Below, one piece after another: positions 27,903-36,364 of a stretch of 64,000 nucleotides of DNA; the first letter of the stretch is position 1; each line of letters starts with the position of its first letter. The translations under genes were made by a program, and so were the position numbers. The notes below the pieces were generated by a model, which saw only the letters and a program-made list of their open reading frames with translations, did no database searches and was not told the origin of the DNA. The DNA is taken from NCBI RefSeq assembly GCF_021390245.1, contig NZ_JAJUXH010000001.1, positions 186,001-250,000 on the forward strand, in the 5' to 3' direction. The stretch comes from Dyadobacter sp. CY323. Lineage in GTDB: Bacteria > Bacteroidota > Bacteroidia > Cytophagales > Spirosomataceae.

Positions 27903-28520
27903 CTAAGAAACTTTGATCCATTCTTTCAGTGTTTCGTCAAATTTCTTGATCACGCGGGACGGGTTTCCCACAGCAACCGTGTAGGGAGGAATATCCTTGG
28001 TGACGACAGCCCCGGCAGCCACCACAGAGTGCTTTCCGATGGTAACCCCAGCAGTGATAACGGTGTTCGCACCGATCCAACAGTCATCTTCAATCGTGAT
28101 CTGTGCCATTTTAACCCCCTGTTTGTGAATTGGTTGCGTAATGTCGTCGTAATTGTGGTTGAGGCCGCTCGCAACAATATTTTGGGCAAGGATCACATTG
28201 TTGCCGATTTTAACAGGCCCTATAATGACGTTACCCAACCCGATCAGCGAGTTTTCTCCGATTATTACATCCCCCACACCATTATTAATTGTCGTAAAAT
28301 CTTCAATCATCGAATCGTTTCCGATTGAGAACTGATTGAAAGGAACAACGTCCATTCTTACCCAATGCCTGATAATCACACCTTTACCGCGTTTATGATA
28401 TAACCGGTTCAAGCCAATTCTCACCCATAATCTTGGTCGGGCCTGATTGGTAGGAATAAGAAGCCAGTGGAAAAATTTCTTCAATCGTGGATTAGAACGG
28501 ATTTGATCAGCTACAGCCAT
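27903..28520 (-). CDS. Left-handed beta-helix (hexapeptide) acyltransferase
   Basis: Product of 205 residues. After a basic N-terminus there are many hexapeptide-repeat turns (IGENSLIGLGNVIIGPVKIGNN; IEDDCWIGANTVITAGVTIGKHSVVAAGAVVTKDIPPYTVAVGNPSRVI). This is the WcaF/WbbJ-type O-acetyltransferase fold using acetyl-CoA; His in ASGLNHNYDD is the likely catalytic base. It is on the opposite strand to its neighbours, convergent with the sugar transferase and divergent from the TolC-like gene. It probably acetylates a sugar of the exopolysaccharide. The exact substrate cannot be read from sequence. Confidence 0.88.
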   Translation of the reverse strand: MAVADQIRSNPRLKKFFHWLLIPTNQARPRLWVRIGLNRLYHKRGKGVIIRHWVRMDVVPFNQFSIGNDSMIEDFTTINNGVGDVIIGENSLIGLGNVIIGPVKIGNNVILAQNIVASGLNHNYDDITQPIHKQGVKMAQITIEDDCWIGANTVITAGVTIGKHSVVAAGAVVTKDIPPYTVAVGNPSRVIKKFDETLKEWIKVS

Positions 28521-28540
28521 TCTGGGAGGGACTAGGGAGT

Positions 28541-28574
28541 TTTGTAGTAATAATTTTAGTCAAATGTATTTTGT
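28541..28574 (+). promoter_or_regulatory. Possible promoter for the polysaccharide export/polymerisation operon
   Basis: TTG at 28542-28544 and TATTTTG at 28567-28573 are 22 bp apart, close to the Bacteroidota TTG / TAnnTTTG pattern but one base short in the -7 element. The next ATG is at 28599. Confidence 0.3.
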
Positions 28575-28598
28575 ATCGCTACAAAATCAAGCAAAAAA

Positions 28599-29297
28599 AT
28601 GGTTTTTAAAAATTTATTTCAAAGAATGCAAATGAGACACGCAGTGTTTTTGATTCCCTTATTTTTCATTATACATACCACACAAGCCCAGGAATCTTTA
28701 AGTAAAGACATTTCTTACGAGTATCTGGACAAATTGGTCGCAGTTTGTAAAGCCAATTATCCACGGGTTAAAATGTACGAGGCCCGGGTGCATGTGGCCG
28801 AGAATGGTCTTAAAAAAGCAAAACTCTCTTATTTCGACATCTTCTCATTCTCGTATCTGTTCAGCCCCAATAATAACGTAAACACCATTTCTCCGACTTT
28901 TGGCGGTTATCAATTCGGTTTTTTTGCCAACATCGGATCGATCTTACAGAAGCCAAACACGGTAAAACAAGCCAAATGGGAAGTGGATGCGGCCAGGTAC
29001 GACAAAGATGCATTCGATCTGAACATGGAGTCGGAAGTCAAGAAACGGTATTTCAGCTACATCCAGAAGATCGTTATCCTGAGACTCCGGTCCGGCGCCT
29101 TGCTCGATGTGGAAAGTATGCTCAGCACCGTCAAACATCGGTTTGAGCGCGGCGAAGAATCGCTGGAAAACTACAACAAAGCATTACTAATGCAATCCGA
29201 TCATTCTCAGAACATTGTAAATGCCGAAAGTGAAGTTTTGATGGCTAAAAGCAACCTGGAAGAATTGATAGGACAGAAACTTGAAGATATAAAATGA
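28599..29297 (+). CDS. Half-length TolC-like outer-membrane protein of the polysaccharide operon
   Basis: Product of 232 residues, about half a normal TolC. A signal peptide ends near TTQAQ (starts at 28599, 28626 or 28632 are possible). The rest reads as one outer-membrane-efflux repeat: a helical part with heptads (LDKLVAVCKANYPRVKMYEARVHVAENGLKKAK), a beta part (FSYLFSPNNNVNTIS, GYQFGFFANIGSILQKP), then long helices (TVKQAKWEVDAARYDKDAF, VNAESEVLMAKSNLEELIGQKL). The stop overlaps the next ATG as ATGA, so translation is coupled to the Wzc-like gene. No Wza-type exporter was found in the locus, so this protein may form or line the export channel; that is inference. Confidence 0.75.
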   Translation: MVFKNLFQRMQMRHAVFLIPLFFIIHTTQAQESLSKDISYEYLDKLVAVCKANYPRVKMYEARVHVAENGLKKAKLSYFDIFSFSYLFSPNNNVNTISPTFGGYQFGFFANIGSILQKPNTVKQAKWEVDAARYDKDAFDLNMESEVKKRYFSYIQKIVILRLRSGALLDVESMLSTVKHRFERGEESLENYNKALLMQSDHSQNIVNAESEVLMAKSNLEELIGQKLEDIK

Positions 29298-31474
29298 CCG
29301 AATTTTTACAATTTCTTAGACTGCTCAGACGGAACAAGATTACTTTAATCCTGGTGCCGCTCATTACAGTGATATTCAGCTATTTCCTGGTTAAAAGATT
29401 GCCGGATACCTATGAGTCGCGTGCGCGAATTGCGACCGGCCTCGTTGACAAGACGGACCAGGTTGTGACCCGGGCGAAGGATGAGCAGGATGGGCAGATT
29501 GCCCGCAAGTTCGAAAGTCTTATCCAGCGCATGTTGCTGAAACGTACCCTGGACCAGATTTCCTATCGCCTGATCCTGAACGATTTGAAAGCGGTCAAAG
29601 ATTCTTCCTGGCGAGAACCTTCAAAAGAATTGCAAAGCCTGAGCGCAGCCGAAAAGAATAAAGGTATCGCGCTGATTACCAGGAAACATAAAGCCAGAGA
29701 GGAGCTATCGCTGTGGAAACCGGAGGAGGCAAAATGGAACAAGATTATCAAGGATATGGGCTATGGCTCAGAGTCGCTCCGGGAAAAGCTGGCCATTTAT
29801 CGTACCGGTGGGAGTGATTACATCGACATTCAGTTCGAGGCCGAAGACCCTGATCTGGCTGCATATGTAATCAATACGCTGAGCCAGGAATTCATCGCGG
29901 ACAATTCGTCGAGAATCGTAGGAAACAACAAGAAGACGATTGACTTTCTTCAGAATTTCATGCTTTCGAAAATGCAGGCGCTCAATGAAAGGATGAATAC
30001 GCTCAAAAATTACAAGATCCAGAACCGGGTTTTGAACCTCAACGAGCAGGCAAAAAGTATTTATGGACAAATGGCTGATTATGAGACCAAAAGAGAAATG
30101 GCCCAGAAAGACATTATCGCATTCGGGGCAGCCATTCACAACATTGACAACAAATTTAATCCCGCAGACCGGAAGTATTTTGAAAGTGCATTAACCGAAA
30201 TTAACCAGAGCATCATCTCGAGCAAACGTGATCTTCGTAATCTCAACGAACGCTACATCCTCAGCAACTTCAATCCAAGATTGAAATTCAGCCTGGATTC
30301 ACTCAAAAATAAGCTTACCGAACAGATCGACGACGCTTCCGACCGCTACATATATAGCCCGATGGCCGTGAAGCAAGATCTGGTAACTCAGAAAATGACA
30401 ATGGAAATTTCATTGGAACTGGCGAAAAACAGCGTTGCGTCCATTCAGGGGGAATTGAACCGGTTAAATCGGAAATTTGATGGTCTGGTTCCAAACGAGG
30501 CAAAAATTCAGGAGTATGAAACGGGTATCGATATTGCGAGCAAAGAGTACATCGAGGCATTGCAACGCTATAATGAAGCCAGTCTTGAATTCAGCTTTCC
30601 GGTATACCTGCGGCTGATCGAACGCGCGATGCCGGGCGAAGTACAGGCATCCAAAAAAATGGTTTTGGTGATCCTTTCGGGCGTAATCAGTTTTACATTC
30701 TGCCTGCTGATATTTTTCGTGCTCTTTTATCTGGACAAGTCCATCCGCTATCCATTGCAGCTTGCAAATGCTACCGAGCGGCCGGTTTTGGGCTACCTTA
30801 ATGCAGTCGATAAACAATCGGGAATGAGCTTGTCGGGGATGAACAGTTCGAATGATAAATCCATCCGACTTTATAAGAATTTGGTCAGGTCGATCCGGTA
30901 TGAGCTTGATAATGAGCTGGATGATCCCAAGATCATTGCAATTACCAGCTTGACGCATGCGGCCGAGAAAACATCGTTTGTAGTCGCGCTGGCCTGGGCA
31001 TTTTCCAAGATCAACAAAACCGTGCTCATTATTGACGGTAATTTTGGGCAGTCGGATATTACTGCACTAAACCCGGGATCGGAGCTTTTGGAAAGTTATA
31101 TTACTAAAAGCAATGTTCTGGAAGCTGCTCCGGGCCAAATCAGCATTCTCGGAAACAAGGGTGGAGATGTTTCATTGCTGGAACTCGCCGATGAAAAGTT
31201 GATCAGGGAAAGGTTGCAGGTTTTAAAAACCGCATTTGACATCATCCTGATCGAAACAGACTCGCTTACTGCCATGAACAAAGCAAAGGAATGGGTCACT
31301 TTTGCCGACCGGGTCGTTGCGGTTTTCTCGGCGGGCCGATCGATTTCGGAGGAAGATCAGTCTAAAATTCAGTACCTGAACCATCTGGAAGACAAGTTCT
31401 CGGGCTGGGTACTGACCAACACGGATGACATTCCCGAGCAGGCGGGGAAAATCGGAAAACCGGTAGAAGTATGA
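29294..31474 (+). CDS. Wzc/GumC-like polysaccharide co-polymerase with degenerate ATPase domain
   Basis: Product of 726 residues. The N-terminal Wzz domain has a first membrane helix at about 17-33 (ITLILVPLITVIFSYFLV), a long periplasmic coiled-coil section (about 190-430) and a second helix (VILSGVISFTFCLLIFFVLFYL) near 455-480. The C-terminal part (545-726) is built like a bacterial tyrosine kinase but decayed. The Walker A loop reads THAAEKT, keeping Lys559 but missing its glycines. Walker A' keeps Asp581 in VLIIDGN. The Walker B Asp is Glu654, and the C-terminus has no tyrosine cluster. It probably controls chain length and export without kinase activity. Translation is coupled at both ends by 4-bp overlaps. 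Confidence 0.88.
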   Translation: MTEFLQFLRLLRRNKITLILVPLITVIFSYFLVKRLPDTYESRARIATGLVDKTDQVVTRAKDEQDGQIARKFESLIQRMLLKRTLDQISYRLILNDLKAVKDSSWREPSKELQSLSAAEKNKGIALITRKHKAREELSLWKPEEAKWNKIIKDMGYGSESLREKLAIYRTGGSDYIDIQFEAEDPDLAAYVINTLSQEFIADNSSRIVGNNKKTIDFLQNFMLSKMQALNERMNTLKNYKIQNRVLNLNEQAKSIYGQMADYETKREMAQKDIIAFGAAIHNIDNKFNPADRKYFESALTEINQSIISSKRDLRNLNERYILSNFNPRLKFSLDSLKNKLTEQIDDASDRYIYSPMAVKQDLVTQKMTMEISLELAKNSVASIQGELNRLNRKFDGLVPNEAKIQEYETGIDIASKEYIEALQRYNEASLEFSFPVYLRLIERAMPGEVQASKKMVLVILSGVISFTFCLLIFFVLFYLDKSIRYPLQLANATERPVLGYLNAVDKQSGMSLSGMNSSNDKSIRLYKNLVRSIRYELDNELDDPKIIAITSLTHAAEKTSFVVALAWAFSKINKTVLIIDGNFGQSDITALNPGSELLESYITKSNVLEAAPGQISILGNKGGDVSLLELADEKLIRERLQVLKTAFDIILIETDSLTAMNKAKEWVTFADRVVAVFSAGRSISEEDQSKIQYLNHLEDKFSGWVLTNTDDIPEQAGKIGKPVEV

Positions 31475-32649
31475 AAATCATCGAATGGGCCTGGTGGTTG
31501 ATTCAGATTGTGATTGGATTCAACCTGTTATTTCCGCTTTTGTTATTGTTAATCAAATCATTGCGTGGGAAAACCGATGTTCCAACTACTGCATCTGGCT
31601 TGTTTCAATTGCCCGATTATGGGATTATCGTAACAGCCTACGAACAAACATCCCAGCTGCCGGCGGTAGTAAGCTCACTGCTAAAACTGGATTATGCGCA
31701 GTATCATATTTATGTTGTGGCAGACAAATGTGATATCTCCAACTTGCATTTTCCCTCTCGAAACGTGTCACTTCTGAGACCGGAGCAGGTTCTGGGCAGC
31801 AATACCAGATCACACTTTTATGCCATAAATCATTTTATACGCCCACATTCTCACCTCACCATCATTGACAGCGATAATCTGACGGAACCGGATTATCTCA
31901 CGCAGCTGAATGTATATTTCAATGCGGGTTTTCAGGCGGTTCAGGGCGTGCGGGAAGCTAAGAATCTTGATACAACTTATGCATGCCTGGATGCAGCGAG
32001 GGACATTTACTATCATTTCTACGATGGGAAAATGCTTTTTGGAGCCGGTTCGTCGGCAACGCTTGCCGGCTCGGGAATGGCTTTTACGACTTCGCTCTAC
32101 AAGGAATGTCTGGGGCATTTGGATGTCACGGGCGCGGGGTTCGATAAGGTACTTCAAAATGAGATCGTGAGCAGAAAACACCGGATTGCTTTTGCGGAAA
32201 AGGCAATTGTTTATGACGAAAAAACAACGGGCTCCGATCAGTTGGTGAAGCAACGGGCGCGCTGGATCAACACCTGGTTTAAGTATTTCTCATTGGGTTT
32301 CGGAATCTTCCGGAAAGGAGTTATTAACCTGAATATCAATCAGTTTTTGTTTGGGCTGGTCCTTTTGAGGCCGCCTTTGTTCATTTTTCTCCTGCTCTCG
32401 TTGCTGTTCCTTTTCATCAATTTGTTTGTGTCGATACAGCTGGCGGGTGTATGGTTTCTGGCATTATGTGTTTTTGTGACAGGCTTTTACATTTCACTGA
32501 AATCGTCAAGGACAGACCCACGGATATACCGGTCGCTGGTAAATATTCCCAAATTCATATCACTCCAGTTACTGGCTCTTATGAATGCAAGAAAGGCGAA
32601 CAAGATTTCGGTTGCTACGCGTCACGGGCAAATAGATCAAACTCAATGA
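31471..32649 (+). CDS. Membrane glycosyltransferase family 2
   Basis: Product of 392 residues. An N-terminal helix (about 7-28) is followed by a GT-A domain: GIIVTAYEQTSQLPAVVSSLL, VVADKCD, IDSDN (nucleotide-sugar/metal binding), GSGMAFTT, and QRARW (QxxRW motif of processive GT2 enzymes). Two or three membrane helices follow (VLLRPPLFIFLLLSLLFLFI, GVWFLALCVFVTGFYI). It adds a sugar to the lipid-linked repeat or extends a chain at the inner membrane. It overlaps the Wzc-like gene by 4 bp and precedes a small membrane-protein gene. Confidence 0.88.
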   Translation: MKIIEWAWWLIQIVIGFNLLFPLLLLLIKSLRGKTDVPTTASGLFQLPDYGIIVTAYEQTSQLPAVVSSLLKLDYAQYHIYVVADKCDISNLHFPSRNVSLLRPEQVLGSNTRSHFYAINHFIRPHSHLTIIDSDNLTEPDYLTQLNVYFNAGFQAVQGVREAKNLDTTYACLDAARDIYYHFYDGKMLFGAGSSATLAGSGMAFTTSLYKECLGHLDVTGAGFDKVLQNEIVSRKHRIAFAEKAIVYDEKTTGSDQLVKQRARWINTWFKYFSLGFGIFRKGVINLNINQFLFGLVLLRPPLFIFLLLSLLFLFINLFVSIQLAGVWFLALCVFVTGFYISLKSSRTDPRIYRSLVNIPKFISLQLLALMNARKANKISVATRHGQIDQTQ

Positions 32650-32659
32650 TAGCCGTTTT

Positions 32660-32806
32660 ATGAAAATCTATCCGGCAAAAGTCTCCGCGAAAAAACAGTC
32701 CCGCTTTGATCATTTGACACCTCTTCAAAAAAAGATGCGTCAGATTGCGGTGTTGCTGGTTTTAGTCTCGGTTTTTATATTTTTTTTCAAAATCCTGTTT
32801 TTTTAA
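32660..32806 (+). CDS. Small 48-residue membrane protein
   Basis: ATG 32660 to TAA 32804-32806 gives 48 residues. The basic N-terminal half is KIYPAKVSAKKQSRFDHLT..KKMRQ, and one strong membrane helix (IAVLLVLVSVFIFFFKILFF) ends at the C-terminus. It fits exactly between the GT2 stop (32649) and the GTG start of the polymerase gene (32808), with 10-bp and 1-bp gaps, so the whole run is tightly packed. The positive-inside rule places the N-terminus in the cytoplasm. It could be an assembly factor or regulator of the neighbouring glycosyltransferase or polymerase. Not recognised as any named family. Confidence 0.6.
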   Translation: MKIYPAKVSAKKQSRFDHLTPLQKKMRQIAVLLVLVSVFIFFFKILFF

Positions 32807-32807
32807 A

Positions 32808-34319
32808 GTGATCAACGACTTGCAAATTTTCGGGCATGATCAGGGCGGCTCCGGCGAAAGCTTTTGGGATCGTGTTAAACAGGTATTTTGGATTGAGAGA
32901 CTTAGCAATACGGTTGGACTATCCATTCTGCTTTGCGTTTCGCTGGTATTTGGAGTTGTGATTGCAAGCTACGGAATGCTGGGTGCAGCACTTGTACTGG
33001 TGATTTTATTCGTTCCGCCCGTTGTGTACGGCATCGTCGCTCACCCGACATTTGGCATTGCAGTCCTGATGATTATGGCTTATCTGCTGTTTTACATCAT
33101 GCGTTTCGGGATCAATTTCCCGATGGGCACCCTGATGGACGGCATTGAGGCACTGCTGATTTTAGGCTTCTTTGTTTATCAGAAAAAGCATCCTGACTGG
33201 TCGGTTTTTAAAGGTCCGATCAGTATTATGATCCTGATCTGGATCACTTATAATATCCTGCAGGTGGCAAATCCGGCGGCTGCATCGCGGCTTGCGTGGG
33301 TTTATACGATCCGGTCGGTGGCGGTGGTGATGCTGATGTACTTTGTTTTTATGTATCAGATAAAAACTGTAAATACCATTCGGCTATTCCTGAAAATTTG
33401 GCTTGCACTTTCCGTTTTTGCGGCCTTGTACGCATATAAGCAGGAATATATTGGTTTTTCAGCAGCGGAGGAGGCCTGGCTGTACTCAGATCCAACTGTG
33501 GCAGATCTCCTGTTTATCGCCGGGCGGTGGCGAAAATTCTCGATCTTTTCCGACCCGGTGGCCTTTTCTTACAATATGGTGGTAAGCTCCATTCTGTGCA
33601 TTGCGCTGCTGACTTACGTCCGCAAGTACTGGCAAAAAGTTGTCCTGGCATTGCTCGTTGCGCTATTCTTTTCCGCCATGCTGTTTTCGGGGACCCGTGG
33701 CGCATATGTGCTGCTTCCTGCGGCGATGGTATTGTTTGTGATACTCCGGTTTAATAAAAGCGTGCTGGTCGGCTCGGCGATTGCAGGTGTTTTTATTTTA
33801 TTCTTAATTTTTGTCCCGACTTCCAATCCTAACATTGTCCGGTTCCAGACGGCTTTTACACCGTCAGACGACGACTCTTACAAGCTCAGAAGTGCGAACC
33901 AAAAGCGGATCCAACCTTATATATGGACGCATCCGATTGGCGGGGGGCTCGGGGCGACCGGTGCCTGGGGCCAGCGTTTTGCCCCACAATCTTACCTGGC
34001 CAGCTTTCCGCCGGATAGCGGCTATGTCCGGACTGCCGTGGAACTGGGGTGGGTGGGGCTGCTCATTTTTTGCTTCCTGATGTTTTTTATTTTGCGCGAA
34101 GGAATCAACAATTACTTCACCATTCGCAATCCCGAATTGAAAACCTATTGTCTGGCCATGTTGCTGATTGTATTTGCTTATAACATAGGTAATTATCCGC
34201 AAGAGGCATTGGTCCAGCTCCCCTCGAACATTTATTTTTATCTCGCCATTGCGCTGATTAATGTAACCAAGAGGATAGACAACCGTGAGTTGGCTTTAAA
34301 TGAAAAGGCGCTTATATGA
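32808..34319 (+). CDS. O-antigen ligase/polymerase family membrane protein (Wzy-like)
   Basis: Product of 503 residues from GTG 32808. About ten or more membrane helices run from 35 to 490. A large periplasmic loop contains TFTPSDDDSYKLRSANQKRIQPYIWTHPIGGGLGATGAWG, typical of the Wzy_C/O-antigen ligase family, and FSGTRGAYVLL precedes it. These enzymes join lipid-linked repeat units in the periplasm. It sits among glycosyltransferases, with the flippase at 41676, supporting a Wzx/Wzy pathway. Its end overlaps the following gene by 4 bp. Confidence 0.88.
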   Translation: MINDLQIFGHDQGGSGESFWDRVKQVFWIERLSNTVGLSILLCVSLVFGVVIASYGMLGAALVLVILFVPPVVYGIVAHPTFGIAVLMIMAYLLFYIMRFGINFPMGTLMDGIEALLILGFFVYQKKHPDWSVFKGPISIMILIWITYNILQVANPAAASRLAWVYTIRSVAVVMLMYFVFMYQIKTVNTIRLFLKIWLALSVFAALYAYKQEYIGFSAAEEAWLYSDPTVADLLFIAGRWRKFSIFSDPVAFSYNMVVSSILCIALLTYVRKYWQKVVLALLVALFFSAMLFSGTRGAYVLLPAAMVLFVILRFNKSVLVGSAIAGVFILFLIFVPTSNPNIVRFQTAFTPSDDDSYKLRSANQKRIQPYIWTHPIGGGLGATGAWGQRFAPQSYLASFPPDSGYVRTAVELGWVGLLIFCFLMFFILREGINNYFTIRNPELKTYCLAMLLIVFAYNIGNYPQEALVQLPSNIYFYLAIALINVTKRIDNRELALNEKALI

Positions 34320-35155
34320 AAATCGCCCACCTGATATTAGCCCATTCGCAGCCACTCCAGTTGGAGAGGCTAATTGGCAGGCTCGATCATCCGGACGCAT
34401 TCTTTTTCATCCATCTCGACGACAAATGCGACTCGGGACCGTTCCGGTTTCTTTATGGAAAACCAAACTGCTTCTTAGTCCGTGACCGCGTGAAGGTGAG
34501 CTGGGGAGCTTACAGCATTGTGCAGGCTACGATAAACGGATTCCAGGATATCGCCTCATCCGGGCTGAAAATCGACTATGTGAATTTGCTCAGCGGTTCT
34601 GATTATCCGTTAAAAAGTACAGATGCCATTCACTCTTTTCTGGAAGCCAGCGGGGGAAGGAATTTTATGCAGTATCAGTTGGTATATGGAGAATGGGAGG
34701 AAGCCATTGGCCGTTTAACAGAATACCATTTTACCAATTATAATTTTCCGGGTAAATATGTACTTCAAAATCTGGCTAAAAAGTGGATGCCGAAACGCAA
34801 AATGCCCGATAACCTGGTACCTGTGGGCCGGTCGCAATGGATGACGATTACACCGGACGCTGTCCGCTACATCTTACATTACCTCGACAGCCACCGGGAA
34901 GTGATCCGTTTCTTCAAGTTCACATGGGCGCCGGACGAGATCATTTTCCAGACTATTTTATACAACTCGGAATTTAGAAATACACTGGTAAACAACAACT
35001 TGCGATACACCGACTGGTCTGCCGGACAAGCCAGTCCAAAGACATTAACCAAGGCAGACCTGGATCGGATGCTTGCTTCCGGGGCCCTTTTTGCCCGAAA
35101 ATTCGATATGTCAAAAGAACCAGAAGTAATGGATCTGCTTGACGAAACATTATAA
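34316..35155 (+). CDS. Core-2/I-branching type beta-1,6-N-acetylglucosaminyltransferase-like (GT14)
   Basis: Product of 279 residues. Motifs of the GT14 branch family: MKIAHLILAHSQPLQLERLI at the start, 'FFFIHLDDKCD', VSWGAYSIVQATI, YVNLLSGSDYPLKS, SQWMTIT, and the late WAPDEIIFQTIL. Bacterial members transfer GlcNAc or xylose in surface polysaccharides; the sugar here is not known. Starts as ATGA overlap with the polymerase gene, so it is translationally coupled. Confidence 0.88.
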   Translation: MKIAHLILAHSQPLQLERLIGRLDHPDAFFFIHLDDKCDSGPFRFLYGKPNCFLVRDRVKVSWGAYSIVQATINGFQDIASSGLKIDYVNLLSGSDYPLKSTDAIHSFLEASGGRNFMQYQLVYGEWEEAIGRLTEYHFTNYNFPGKYVLQNLAKKWMPKRKMPDNLVPVGRSQWMTITPDAVRYILHYLDSHREVIRFFKFTWAPDEIIFQTILYNSEFRNTLVNNNLRYTDWSAGQASPKTLTKADLDRMLASGALFARKFDMSKEPEVMDLLDETL

Positions 35156-35176
35156 CATTTATTAGCGGACTCGACT

Positions 35177-36364
35177 ATGGACATTGTCATTACCGGACAG
35201 CAGGCGTGGGATGTGGAAATTGGTAGTAATTGTAAAAACATCGCGCTGGAATTCAGTAGAAAGCACCGCGTGTTATATGTGAATTCGCCTCTCGACCGCA
35301 TTAGCGCGCTCAAAAACGGCGACGATCCGAAGGTTATGAAGCGTCGGGAAGTGATCAGGAAGAAGCAAAGCGGGATTGAGGAGATCAAAGAAAATCTTTG
35401 GGTACTCTATCCCGACCGGATGATCGAATCCATTAACTGGATCCCGTCGCAGGCTATTTTTAATGTTTTAAATAAAAGGAACAACCGGATTTTTGCCAAA
35501 AGCATCGGTAATGCGGTTAAGAACCTCGGTTTCGGGCCGTACATTCATTTCAATGACAATGATATGTTCCGGAGCTTTTATCTGAAAGACATTCTCAAAC
35601 CGCGCCTCTCCATTTATTATTCAAGAGATTACATGCTGGCCGTCGATTATTGGAAAAAGCACGGTGCATCGCTGGAACCTCAACTGATCGCAAAAAGTGA
35701 CTTATGTGTCGCCAATTCCACGTATCTGGCGGATTACTGCAAGCGGTACAACAAGCATTCGCATTATGTGGGCCAGGGTTGCGACCTTGACATTTTCATG
35801 GATGGTATCCATTCGGCGGAACCGGTAGATATGAAAGAAATCGGGAGGCCGAGGATCGGGTATGTGGGTGCATTGCAAAGTCTGCGTCTTGATATGGAAT
35901 TGCTGCATTACATCGCGCAAAACCGTCCGGAATGGAGCCTGGTGCTGGTCGGCCCGGAGGATAATGAATTTTTGCAGAGCAGTTTGCATGCATTACCGAA
36001 CGTGATCTTTACCGGATCCAGAAACGTGGACCAACTCCCCGCATACATCAACTCGTTCGACGTGTGCCTGAACCCCCAGCTTTTAAATGAAGTGACGATT
36101 GGCAATTACCCGCGCAAGATCGATGAATACCTGGCTGTGGGCAAACCCACGGTCGCTACGCAAACCGATGCGATGAGTGTTTTTGCAGATCACGTGTATC
36201 TGGGTAAAACAAAGGAGGATTATGTTTCCCTGATTGAACGCGCATTGGCCGAAAATACTCAGACAAAAATCGCGGCCCGCAGGCAATTTGCCAGTGCCCA
36301 TACCTGGGAAAACAGTGTGGAGGCAATTTACAATGCGGTTCGCGCGGCGGGTGTGCCGTTATAA
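35177..36364 (+). CDS. Glycosyltransferase, GT4-like (GT-B fold)
   Basis: Product of 395 residues. The N-terminal half (VITGQQAWDVEIGSNCKNIALEFSRKHRVLYVNSP) and middle (YYSRDYMLAVDYWKKHG, ANSTYLADYCKRY, GQGCDLDIF) match bacterial GT-B enzymes. The C-terminal half carries PRIGYVGALQSLRLDMELL, WSLVLVGPED, NVIFTGSRNVDQLPAYINSFDVCLNP and KIDEYLAVGKPTVAT, the nucleotide-sugar binding part. It ends the plus-strand gene run; its last 6 bp overlap the end of the convergent hybrid kinase gene. Donor and acceptor are unknown. Confidence 0.87.
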   Translation: MDIVITGQQAWDVEIGSNCKNIALEFSRKHRVLYVNSPLDRISALKNGDDPKVMKRREVIRKKQSGIEEIKENLWVLYPDRMIESINWIPSQAIFNVLNKRNNRIFAKSIGNAVKNLGFGPYIHFNDNDMFRSFYLKDILKPRLSIYYSRDYMLAVDYWKKHGASLEPQLIAKSDLCVANSTYLADYCKRYNKHSHYVGQGCDLDIFMDGIHSAEPVDMKEIGRPRIGYVGALQSLRLDMELLHYIAQNRPEWSLVLVGPEDNEFLQSSLHALPNVIFTGSRNVDQLPAYINSFDVCLNPQLLNEVTIGNYPRKIDEYLAVGKPTVATQTDAMSVFADHVYLGKTKEDYVSLIERALAENTQTKIAARRQFASAHTWENSVEAIYNAVRAAGVPL

